Positions 25,533 to 64,000 of a stretch of 64,000 nucleotides of DNA are shown one piece after another; the first letter of the stretch is position 1, and every line of letters begins with the position of its first letter. The notes under the pieces were generated by a model that worked only from the letters and a program-made list of their open reading frames with translations, did no database searches and had not been told where the DNA came from. The translations under genes were made by a program, and so were the position numbers. The DNA lies in contig NC_087080.1 in assembly GCF_026151205.1 (NCBI RefSeq), positions 16,839,337 through 16,903,336 of the forward strand, written 5' to 3'. This DNA comes from Bolinopsis microptera. Lineage: Eukaryota > Ctenophora > Tentaculata > Lobata > Bolinopsidae.

Positions 25533-26400
25533 CTCGTTGATTCAGTTGAGAGCAGGAAGCTTTGTTGAGCGGTTCGTGGAAAAACCGTGTAATTTATTTG
25601 ATAGGAACCCTAAAGTTGGGCTGCTGCTGGCAGCGCTAGCGACTTGTGCGAGCTGGTTCAGTTGAGTTAACTTGATAATATACTGGGTTTCTGGCTGTTC
25701 AAACGGAAAGTGCATGGTAATTATTGATAAATTGGCCAATCGTGACAGACTTTTCAGATAGTGTATAAATTTAATCCTCATCAGAGCCGTTGATTGTTTA
25801 TTCTGTAGGAATATTCGAAAATTTTTCCATTTTCCGTGATCTTGAAAATTTCTTATCTCATATAAACGTTGATTTTTATAAACAAATGATATATTTTATT
25901 TAGCTTTTATTAAATCAGTTTTTAAATTAATTAGGCGTAAAAAAAGAGCTTTGCTGAAATTTTCACTTACACTTACAGCTGAAGTATTTGAAGTGCACTT
26001 AATAGTTATGGTGTGTTAGCAATATGTTTTAAATACATTCTGATGGTGGTTACAAAATATGTATTATACGTTTGCTACATAGTACCCATCTAGTTTTAAA
26101 AGGCCTGTTAATGTTTACCATCGAATTTTTCCAATCATTTAGTTTTACTTTAGAGTCTGATTCATCGTTAACTTTCGTTAATTCTTTTTATATAAACAAC
26201 ACTGCATTTATGATCCAGCAAAGATCACAGCATTAATATAATATGATTTGGTATTTTTTGGACTCTATTTCATATTTCATTTTAAGCTACATAATGTTTT
26301 ATTTCGACTAGAACTGAATTTAAACTATCCTATACATGTGCACCTAGCCATGAGTCTACGCGTACTGCGTGACGCGCTTGTTTCACAATAACGGTGTCGT
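25533..26400. other. AT-rich intergenic stretch, no feature seen
   Basis: AT-rich DNA downstream of the Ly6-like gene's polyadenylation signal. I see no exon, repeat array or transposon end in it. Confidence 0.5.
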
Positions 26401-26518
26401 CACAGTGGCGTAACGAAAGGCCCTGCTGACCCCGCTGTGCAGGGGGGGCGCCGTCTTAGGGGGCGCCAAATCGTCGTTTGAATGTGGGACAATTTCGAAA
26501 ACTTAACTAAAGTACTAG

Positions 26519-26624
26519 TTGTCATACGTTGTATGACCCGCCGCGCACGAAGTGCGCGGCTCCCCCTGTATCGTCGAAGACGATACTATAGTGAAGCGAC
26601 AGTGGGGGTCACCACGTGATACAA
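26519..26624. mobile_element. Hairpin-rich MITE, copy 1 (106 bp)
   Basis: Begins TTGTCATACG and ends GTGATACAA, with imperfect terminal inverted repeats around TGACCC and GGGTCA. Two perfect internal hairpins, CCGCGCAC-GAA-GTGCGCGG (26541-26559) and GTATCGTC-GAA-GACGATAC (26568-26586), share a C-GAA-G loop closure. Copies 2 and 3 carry 8-bp target duplications; I cannot see one here. Confidence 0.75.
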
Positions 26625-27042
26625 AGGAATAACAAGCAAATGACGACAGTATAACTTGACAGTATGGCAGTGCTGAGTGCAGTGTGGCAACACGAGGTAC
26701 AGTGATCAGCAGGCAGCAGCACACTCGCATCGCTCGATTTTACAATCCAATAATAAAATTGTATAATATAACTCAGCGCGCGGCTCCTGTAGCGTATACG
26801 TCACTTTTGTCCAATTGCAAATTGGTAGTTGGCGTACACGTGTTTTTTCCGAGGCCACAATTGGTTCTAAACGATAACGTTAATGCTGGTCACGCGCACA
26901 CCAACTTCCAATGAGCATCCGAACTTTTTTCAGGGCGATGGAGGTCGTAATTCACTCGAATAGCCCGAATAGAGATTAGGCGGAATGACAGGCTGAGCGC
27001 GGCCCAGTAAGCGCCGCACACAGGGATTGGCGTGCCAGGTAC

Positions 27043-27132
27043 TTGTCGTACGTTGTATGACCCGCCTGTATCGTAGAAACTCTACGATATTCACTATAGT
27101 GAAGCGACAGTAGGGGTCACCACGTGATACTA
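27043..27132. mobile_element. Hairpin-rich MITE, copy 2 (90 bp), with 8-bp target duplication
   Basis: Begins TTGTCGTACGTTGTATGACC and ends GGGGTCACCACGTGATACTA. Identical CCAGGTAC octamers flank it (27035-27042 and 27133-27140). It lacks the GC-rich hairpin of copy 1 and its second hairpin has diverged (GTAGAAACTCTAC). Confidence 0.85.
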
Positions 27133-27185
27133 CCAGGTACAAGGTAGCATTTGCATTAATATTATATATATTCACCTAACCATTT

Positions 27186-27465
27186 GATTCACGATGTCAC
27201 TCCTTCGCAGCTCGGTGAGGCACACTAGTGGTGCATCTCGCCGATCTACCGAAGTTAGAAGATTGGTTGCGAGAAGAATTATTTGATGCGCGGCGCGACC
27301 CAGTATTGATTCACGATGTCAATCCTTCGCAGCTCGGTGAGGCACAGTGGTGCATCTCGCCGATCTACCGAAGTTAGAAGATTGGTTGCGAGAAGCATTA
27401 TTTGATGCGCGCGCGACCCAGTAGTGCATCGCGCTACAAGACCCAGTAGTGCATCGCGCTACAAC
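27186..27465. repeat. Tandem duplication of a 122-bp segment, plus a 24-bp doublet
   Basis: The segment starting GATTCACGATGTCA at 27186 recurs at 27308 with a few substitutions. It is followed by two copies of GTAGTGCATCGCGCTACAA, itself a small hairpin (GTAG...CTAC). This is probably part of an old mobile element. Confidence 0.8.
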
Positions 27466-27976
27466 CTAACCATGTGCTTTCGCGCCACTTCGGGCGCGCT
27501 TCGGGCGCGCTTTTTTACAAGTCAAGAAAAGCACCTATCCACGAACCCCGATGGGAAGGTTCGTGCGCGCGTGCGCAGTGCTGACAACAGCGTCTATGTA
27601 GCGCAGGTATTCTTGGCACTTTCCCCTACCAGTATGCAGTAACCACTTTTCAGGTTTCTATAGTGCATACTAGTGTATGGGGTTAATTAGGTACAAACTA
27701 CAGTACAGCTGTACTTACACCTACATTCACAAGCATGCAAGCTCACCTGGTCCAATGAGCGGGAAACGGAGGACAAGGTCGGGTGACGTCATAGTCACGT
27801 GACGTCATAGGCTCATAATCACGTGACCTCAGACCCAATCAATGATCAACTAAGTTCAGGCATGGTCAGCCCCCTGTCACCCGATCTTGAGGTGACGTAC
27901 AACACCTCGTTTACGCAATCAATGTCTGAAAGGCGACACACGTCGCATATGCATGAGGACAAAAGCGCGCGAGCGT

Positions 27977-28240
27977 GCTAAATCACTCTACAGTTGATCT
28001 TCGAGATTGTTCTAAAAGGGCCCCCGACAGTTGAAACCAACTTCCATCGATGTATTTTCGGACGTTGATTCCGAATAACCCCCCATGACATAGAGTTAAA
28101 ATGCTCCCCTGACGAGATATTGGCGAAAAACTGTCTCGATCACGTGATATGACCGTATAAGGAAGTTAGTCTAATTTCTCGTTAGAGTTAGGGTTTCAGC
28201 TATGAGTTTGTTAAGGATTGGGTTAGGGTTAGGGTTGTGA
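27977..28240. repeat. Left arm of a degenerate inverted repeat carrying TTAGGG runs
   Basis: The segment from GCTAAATCACTC through the GGGTTAGGGTTAGGGTT run (28219-28236) matches the reverse complement of 29936-30338. The clearest stretch contains GATTCCGAAT, CCCCCCATGAC and GTTAAAATGCT. Divergence is moderate. The arms lie about 1.7 kb apart. This may be a foldback transposon or an inverted duplication. Confidence 0.7.
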
Positions 28241-28429
28241 TCAGATAAGAGGGTTAAGATTTCGAATAGTCGTTCAGGGCCAGCTAGAGAACGGGTTAAA
28301 GAAGTCACGTGACAGTCGAGTGTAGAGTGATTAATCATCATCCAAAAGCGCGGGTAATTTCGACACCACTGTAGAGTGGTGCCAAAATCTTTAGGTGGGT
28401 TGATGGCTAGAGTCCTTTTTACCGCCGTG

Positions 28430-28535
28430 AGGCGGGCGCGCGCTACTGCAAGCGCAAGGGCTCTGGATAGAGCAATTATATATATATACAATTATATATA
28501 TACTAGTGTAACCCGGCCTACGGCCGGGATTTCAC
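28430..28535. other. GC-rich motif, TA repeat and hairpin
   Basis: GCGCTACTGCAAGCGCAAGG followed by GCTCTGGATAGAGC (28439-28473) also occurs near 29761-29795 in the same orientation, so it is a dispersed repeat. A TATATA run follows, then a CCCGGCC-TAC-GGCCGGG hairpin (about 28511-28527). Confidence 0.55.
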
Positions 28536-28837
28536 TGCCGCAGTTAAAAAGGGTAGGAGTAATTACCCGCTGAGTCAAAACCCGCATTAGGTGACCCAAT
28601 AGTTTCTTAAACAATAATCTCATAATCAGTTATTTCTTGTGGATAATTAAGTCATTATTAGCCATGAGGCACCACACTCCATGATCATAAGGTCTGAACA
28701 CCGAGTATTACACCTCATCACTCCCGTCTTGAACCGCTTTCTATTTTTATTTAAATCGTTATAGAAATTAACCCTTGTTAACTCCGCACCACACCCGCAT
28801 ATTATATTTGAAAACACGCATAAAATTGTCGTATGAA

Positions 28838-29252
28838 CTCTCTCTCTCTCTCTCTCTCTCTCTGCAGTCCAAACAGACCCCAAACACTAACAGTCCCCCC
28901 CTCCCCTAATAAGCTTAAGGTATAACATTACAGCGGATCTTCCGGGCTAATCCAATTATGACGCAGCTATAACATATTACACAGTAATGAGAGAGAGAGA
29001 GAGAGCAAGCCCCGTAACTCTTGCCGTTCTGCTCACGCAATTTTATGTAACATTTGTGGTACAAAACCATCAATTAAACCACTTACCATCGGCCGATTTT
29101 TAAAAAAATTTCCTATGGGCTTCATCAGAGTTTTGTCGACACTATACCGAAAAAATCAGTCCCGTAACTCTTACCGTTTTTTTTTGTATAACCGACCGGA
29201 AATTACACACGGACAGACAGACAGACAGACACACACACACACACACACACAC
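28838..29252. repeat. Microsatellites (CT)n, (GA)n, (GACA)n and (AC)n
   Basis: Short simple repeats at about 28838-28863 (CT), 28988-29004 (GA) and 29214-29251 (GACA then AC). The intervening DNA contains two copies of CCCGTAACTCTT-CCGT, a dispersed motif. No gene is seen. Confidence 0.7.
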
Positions 29253-29466
29253 ATTCTGGTGTTATTAAGGTGATATGGAAAACCTTCGAGTCTATAACCA
29301 TTAAAATGTTTTTCACAGTTACCACATTAATATAAATAAGGGGTGCACGATAAAATAAACTTACTCGGATTTTTAAAATTTTTGTACCACTGTTTTCTAG
29401 AGACTGTGAGAATTTTCACAATATCAAATTTGTTTTACCTTTTTGGAAAGATCAGTGAGTTTCGCC

Positions 29467-29571
29467 TTGTCATATAATACGTTGTATGACCCGCCGCGCA
29501 CGAGTGCGCGGCTCCCCTGTATCGTCGAAACTCTATAGTGAAGCGACAGTGGGGGTCACCACGTGATACAA
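29467..29571. mobile_element. Hairpin-rich MITE, copy 3 (105 bp), with 8-bp target duplication
   Basis: Begins TTGTCATATAATACG and ends CACCACGTGATACAA. Identical GTTTCGCC octamers flank it (29459-29466 and 29572-29579). It retains the GC hairpin (CCGCGCAC-GA-GTGCGCGG); the second hairpin is partly lost. Together with copies 1 and 2 it defines a non-autonomous family with 8-bp duplications (hAT-like or a related cut-and-paste superfamily). Confidence 0.85.
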
Positions 29572-29935
29572 GTTTCGCCTAGGTACGTGCCATATTTGAT
29601 GCTGCGCGGCTTTTGGAGCAAAAATAGCTGTAAAAGTCGCGTAATTTGACCAAATTCATTGATTTTTGTCGTATTATTCGGATATATCTTCGGTTTCTTG
29701 AATGTTCACCCAACCATGTGTGCTTTCTCGCCGCTGAGGGCGCGCTTGTGAGGCAGGCGTGCGCTACTGCAAGCGCAAGGGCTCTGGATAGAGCAACCTT
29801 GAATGAGATCATTCTGAAAATTGGCGACGACCTTCCAATGGCTTTTACTAATTCGCTCGCCCAAAAATTTCACGTGACTTTAGTATTTATTATGGTTTTG
29901 CAGCCGTACAAAACGGTTTTACAGAAACCCTCATC

Positions 29936-30338
29936 CCATTCCTAACCCTAACCAAACCCCGAAGCTAACCGTAACCCTTACCACAACCCTAACCCTAACC
30001 CGAGCCCTAAACAATCAAATTCGTATTTTACTAGCCTGTCACGTGACCAAAACGGCCTTTTTTGCCCTTAACTCTCCAGGGAAGCATTTTAACCCTTTGG
30101 TGGAGTTCGCCGCTTCGACGCGCCGCGCGAACTAGCATTCTTGCTTCGCATCGTCGACGATCGTTGCTCTGCTTCGCAGAGCAACGATCTCGACGGATTG
30201 ACATCGTCAATCAATTTAACCCTACGTCATGGGGGGTGATTCGGAATCAGCGTCCAAAAATACACCGATTCCAATACCTTTCATGCCCAAAGGGCCTTTT
30301 CACAAGAATTTTCTTAAAATTTGGGCGAGCGATTTAGT
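29936..30338. repeat. Right arm of the inverted repeat, with CCCTAA runs
   Basis: Reverse-complement partner of 27977-28240. The degenerate CCCTAACCCTAACC tract occupies about 29940-30003. Unlike the left arm, this arm is interrupted by a 119-bp hairpin element at 30096-30214 with its own target duplication. Confidence 0.7.
30096..30214. mobile_element. 119-bp hairpin element inserted in the inverted-repeat arm
   Basis: Flanked by identical TTTAACCC octamers (30088-30095 and 30215-30222). The other arm of the inverted repeat (near 28096-28103) has a single TTAA-containing junction here, that is, an empty site. The element contains a 14-bp perfect stem (30159-30172 pairing with 30176-30189, loop TTC) which on the minus strand reads as a GCGAAGC mini-hairpin. 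Another GCTTCGC lies at about 30143-30149. It has no coding capacity. Confidence 0.75.
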
Positions 30339-30562
30339 AGGAGCGCCTTCCAATAGGGCTTTCACAACTGTCCGAAAAATTTTGTGGACATCGGAGTTGA
30401 TATAGTGATCAAAATGGGGCAAAATACGCTGCTTTTAGCTGTAAAATAATGTCTGATGGTTGAATATGCTTTAAATTTTTCGGACACTTTCTTTGTAAGT
30501 CTATGAATAACTTTACCAATTTTTGTTGCAATCGGAGGTCGGGAAGGATACTCAATATAATT

Positions 30563-31150
30563 ATTGACTATTGTGAATGGCACCTTTAATAGAATTAGGG
30601 ACTCTGTACCGAAGGAACTCCATAAAGACCTCTACCACACACTATTTGAATCCCACCTTACATATTGTACCTCAGTTTGGGGTGATGCAGCACTCTTTAG
30701 GACAGCTAGTGTCTAGCTGTCTCAGAAGCACTGCGTACGGGTCCTCTTTTGTGATAAAGAGGCATACCTAAACAAGTTCCTATTTCCTAACATGTGCAAG
30801 AACATATATATATATATATATATATAACTCTAAAACTCTGGTCACAAGAGCAACTGCCTAAACGTGCTGAAGTGAAAACAAATAAATAAAATATACTAGC
30901 AGTCCCTAATACTCGTAATAAATAGATTCATTCAATGTCATAAAACTCTTAACCATACACGTGACCAGTAAAATAATTTAATTGGTCTATAGACTACTGT
31001 ATAAAATTCTCAATATAACATAAACTTTATTAACAATAATAAATTAGTTAAAATCACACCAACCTTTGGCGTGTATGAATGAGTAAACAACCTCTATTTG
31101 TCGTAAAATATCTTTCATAATATAGTATATGCTATAATATTAAAACTGTA
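30563..31150 (+). mobile_element. LINE reverse-transcriptase fragment, left arm of a foldback
   Basis: The plus strand reads a degenerate LINE reverse-transcriptase thumb region (LYHTLFESHLTYCTSVWG, then LSQKHCVRVL), typical of Jockey/CR1/L2-type elements. An internal stop lies in the GTCTAGCTG stretch. The whole segment, including 300 bp of AT-rich DNA downstream, matches the reverse complement of 32318-32898. Confidence 0.75.
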
Positions 31151-32317
31151 ATATAAGTTGCTTAATGTTTGGCCGGATGACAACTAACTAAAAGAGAAAT
31201 ATAAACTTGATTACATAATAATTAATTCGGCTGAACCAACACATAGCAAGAGCCACATTAACGTTGGGGCCGTCTGTCATGATATAAAACCAAATAAAAG
31301 GAACAGCATGAGTGAGCTTCTCAAAAGACAGCTGGATGGGGCTGACTCACATTCCTATCTAGATGAAGTGTTAACAAAAAGCAGCACACAAAAAGCATTC
31401 ATTAGAAGAGTCGAATTTCTTTGGGGACAAAATGATGCTCTCCAGGATTTATTCAACTAAACTAGAAAGATCATAAAATAAAGACTCTGCAAACATCTCA
31501 GAGAAATAATACCACCGAAAAGATTAAAGACTAAAGAGGGAGGATCCTGGACCCCGAAATCCACCACTTTTCTGTACTTTCAGAGGTACCAATGTGGCAG
31601 GAAACCAGGGCTCATGCTGCCGCTGAGCTAAAGCAGTAGAGGGGATGGCGGCTTCTCTAGGATCTAACACGTCCTGAAGCAGACCAACACTATGTCCCAA
31701 CGCACTGGTGTTGGGATGTCTGCCCCCGGTGCCTGTCCGGGTCAATAAAGCAGTCAAGCATCATGTATGTTATGTTGAGCATTCTCAACCAACAAATGTG
31801 GGAACTCCCACAAAACACCAAAACAGATCTAAAGAGACACTTAACAACATTGGAAAAATAGACTGCAATTTGTTTATATAATTTATAAAGCGTATATTAT
31901 TGCCCACGTTAAGGGGCCTGTTAATAATTTATTAAATTATTAGCTATTTTAGATTTAATAATAAAATAATAATCTCAAAAGACACCCATTCCACAACATC
32001 TTAAACCAGGGCTATGGTGGAAACTCAATGTTAATATCATGGAGTACAGACTTCCGGAGTTCTTTGATTTAGCGGTTGAAATAACAAGGGATGCAGAAGA
32101 ATTCCTTCAAACAGAGATAAAACTGTAAACATGTTATATTCCAACTACTACACCATCCCTATGATTAGTGAGCCGGGTTCAATGTTAGACCGGACGAAGC
32201 ATGTATATCGTGAGCCGGGTTAATCAAGACCGGACGAAAAAATGGCTAAATCTCCACAATGGATAATACTGCAGAGGTGATATTATATTACAGTTAAATT
32301 CTGTTACCTGGACTAAA
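31151..32317. mobile_element. Centre of the LINE foldback, further LINE 3' remnants
   Basis: Contains short frames resembling LINE C-terminal sequence: MWELPQNTKTDLKRHL at about 31796-31858 (compare the family pattern WN-LP...FK-L) and a 50-codon frame at 31309-31461 starting MSELLKRQLDGAD. There are also two GTGAGCCGGGTT...GACCGGACGAA repeats near 32170 and 32210. Function is lost. Confidence 0.5.
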
Positions 32318-32898
32318 CTTAACAGTTTAAATATTATAGCATATACTATAATACTACGAAAGATATTTTATAGGTTGTTTAATCATTCTTACTCACCAAA
32401 GGTTGGTTTGTTTTTAACTAATTTATTATTGTTAATAAAGTTTATATTGAGAATTTTATACAGTAGTCTATCTAGACCAATTAAATTATTTTACTGGTCA
32501 CGTGTATAGTATGGTTAAGAGTTGTATGACATTGAATGAATCTATTCATTACGAGTATTAAGGACTGCTAGTATATTTTATTTATTTGTTTTCACTTCTG
32601 CACGTTTAGGCAGTTGCTCTTGTGACCAGAGTTTTAGAGTTATATATATATATATATGTTCTTGCACATGTTAGGAAATAGGAACTTGTTTAGGTATGCC
32701 TCTTTATCACAAAAGAGGACCCGTACACAGTGCTTCTGAGACAGCCAGATACTTGCTGTCCTAAAGAGTGCTGCATCACCCCAAACTGAGGTACAATATG
32801 TAAGGTGGGATTCAAATAGTGTGTGGTAGAGGTCTTTATGGAGTTCCTTCGGTACAGAGTCCCTAATTCTATTAAAGGTGCCGTTCACAATAGTCAAT
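32318..32898 (-). mobile_element. LINE reverse-transcriptase fragment, right arm of the foldback
   Basis: The minus strand reads the same RT thumb fragment as the left arm, here without the internal stop (RTASIWLSQKHCVRVL). The arms are near-identical over about 580 bp, which makes a 2.3-kb palindromic unit that could extrude a large hairpin. Confidence 0.75.
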
Positions 32899-33172
32899 AC
32901 TGAGTTAACATAATATTGTCATGTGCAATTCCGTGTTATTTGCTGATTTTATATTTATATATTGGTACAGCATAGCATATACATAGCATCCCAGCAATTT
33001 TACTATCGAAATGTGTCATTTTGGTTCACTGTACGAAACATACTTTACTGTACATGCCTTTCTTTTAAGCAGTGGATTATAACTTGTTTAAAGATATGTT
33101 TGATCCAGTAACAGTACAATGTTATGAAGGATGACAAGGTTGTATCCTCAATAATTTGATGTTGAAAATGTT

Positions 33173-63111
<29,939 letters not shown>

Positions 63112-63600
63112 GTTTGTAAAATAGATGTAATATCGTAATATAATTTTAATATCTTTTCTAAAGTTTACAGATGGATGGTTGAGGTGTGTAGTAAAACTAA
63201 CACGGTGATATTATGTTTCATAATCACCAGTGTCCAGTAAGGAATAATAATCTACAGTTCTAGTAAGCTCACTGTGTCTTAGTACAACCTTATCTGAGAT
63301 AACAATCTGTGTAACCCGAAACCTAAATACCTTGTATTTGTTACCGATAGTACATGCGGTATTCACAATACTGTGTAGATAGTACATGCGGTATTCACAA
63401 TACTGTGTAGTGTGTACAGTTGTAATGTCCACCTTATCTTATTAACTCGCTACTCAATATGAAATGTTACTACCTAGAGTAATATATTGGCTTTGTATTT
63501 GCCGCTCTTTGTAATCCATCAAGTTCATTGGTAAAGATAGTTTGTTTTAAGATTGTGTATATTAACATGTGTATTCTGTATTAACATTTAACATGTGTTT
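63112..63600. other. Start of intron 18, no gene feature
   Basis: Contains a short doublet of AGTACATGCGGTATTCACA (near 63349 and 63382). Nothing else recognised. Confidence 0.45.
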
Positions 63601-64000
63601 TAAGATAACAAATAAGTAAGATAACAAATAAATAAGATAACAAATAAGTAAGATAACAAATAAATAAGATAACAAATAAGTAAGATAACAAATAAATAAG
63701 ATAACAAATAAATAAGATAACAAATAAGTAAGATAACAAATAAGTAAGATAACAGATTAGTAAGATAACAAATAAGTAAGATAACAAATAAATAAGATAA
63801 CAAATAAATAAGATAACAAATAAATAAGATAACAAATAAGTAAGATAACAAATAAGTAAGATAACAAATAAATAAGATAACAAATAAATAAGATAACAGA
63901 TTAGTAAGATAACATATAAGTAAGATAACAAATAAGTAAGATAACAAATAAGTAAGACAACAAATAAGTAAGATAACAAATAAATAAGATAACAAATAAG
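63601..64000. repeat. 16-bp tandem repeat (AAGATAACAAATAAGT), running off the window
   Basis: About 25 units of AAGATAACAAATAAGT, with frequent A for G (AATAAAT) and occasional GATTAGT variants. Intronic to GAPVD1; its end is not in the window. The Leu/Ile/Tyr-rich minus-strand frames are artefacts. Confidence 0.95.

Noticed and set aside
26403..26470. CAGTGGCGTAAC as one end of another hAT element
   Set aside because: The start resembles hAT ends and the GGGGGCGCC body is suggestive, but I find no matching opposite end or target duplication in the window.

Overview
This is a eukaryotic, almost certainly invertebrate metazoan, nuclear window. It shows spliced genes with GT-AG introns, TTAGGG-type telomere-like runs, LINE and hAT-like transposon debris, and animal gene families: GAPVD1/RME-6, TIMP, trypsin-fold protease, membrane RING-CH ligase and a Ly6-like GPI protein. 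I cannot name the species. There are no rRNA, tRNA, CRISPR or operon features. More than 30 kb is tandem repeat, and most long open frames here are by-products of stop-free repeat units, not genes.

Layout. 1-3.8 kb: small dispersed and tandem repeats, a CRE/E-box cluster and a 486-bp hAT-like MITE with an intact 8-bp target duplication. 3.85-16.3 kb: one huge 15-bp satellite with a homogeneous core and decayed edges. 16.3-20.9 kb: no recognised gene; 19-, 13- and 28-bp repeat arrays and an E-box-rich, promoter-like stretch. 21.0-25.5 kb (+): a five-exon gene for a secreted, probably GPI-anchored cysteine-rich (Ly6/three-finger-like) protein, whose first intron holds about 48 copies of a 36-bp repeat. 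26.4-32.9 kb: transposon island with three copies of a hairpin-rich MITE, an inverted repeat carrying telomere-like runs, a hairpin element inserted into one arm, and a LINE-derived foldback.

33.2 kb to the right edge (+): an 18-exon partial gene that I identify as the GAPVD1/Gapex-5/RME-6 orthologue (RasGAP-like N-terminus, then linker; the VPS9 Rab5-GEF end would lie beyond the window). The exons join without a frame break into 709 codons over 30 kb. Its 9.6-kb intron 11 contains four nested genes: two TIMP-like metalloproteinase inhibitors on the same strand, and a chymotrypsin-fold serine protease and a membrane RING-CH E3 ligase on the opposite strand. Intron 15 is almost entirely a 9.7-kb 14-bp satellite.

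Two patterns stand out. First, several minisatellites lie at exon-intron borders. Two of them (39-bp at exon 6, 71-bp at exon 12) are tandem amplifications of the exon's own 3' end plus its 5' splice site, so they create series of competing donors. Second, the five small genes all have a splice-acceptor-like AG 1-9 nt upstream of the start codon, which suggests a short non-coding first exon or spliced-leader trans-splicing. Gene identities rest on motif reading and remembered family sequence, not on any search.
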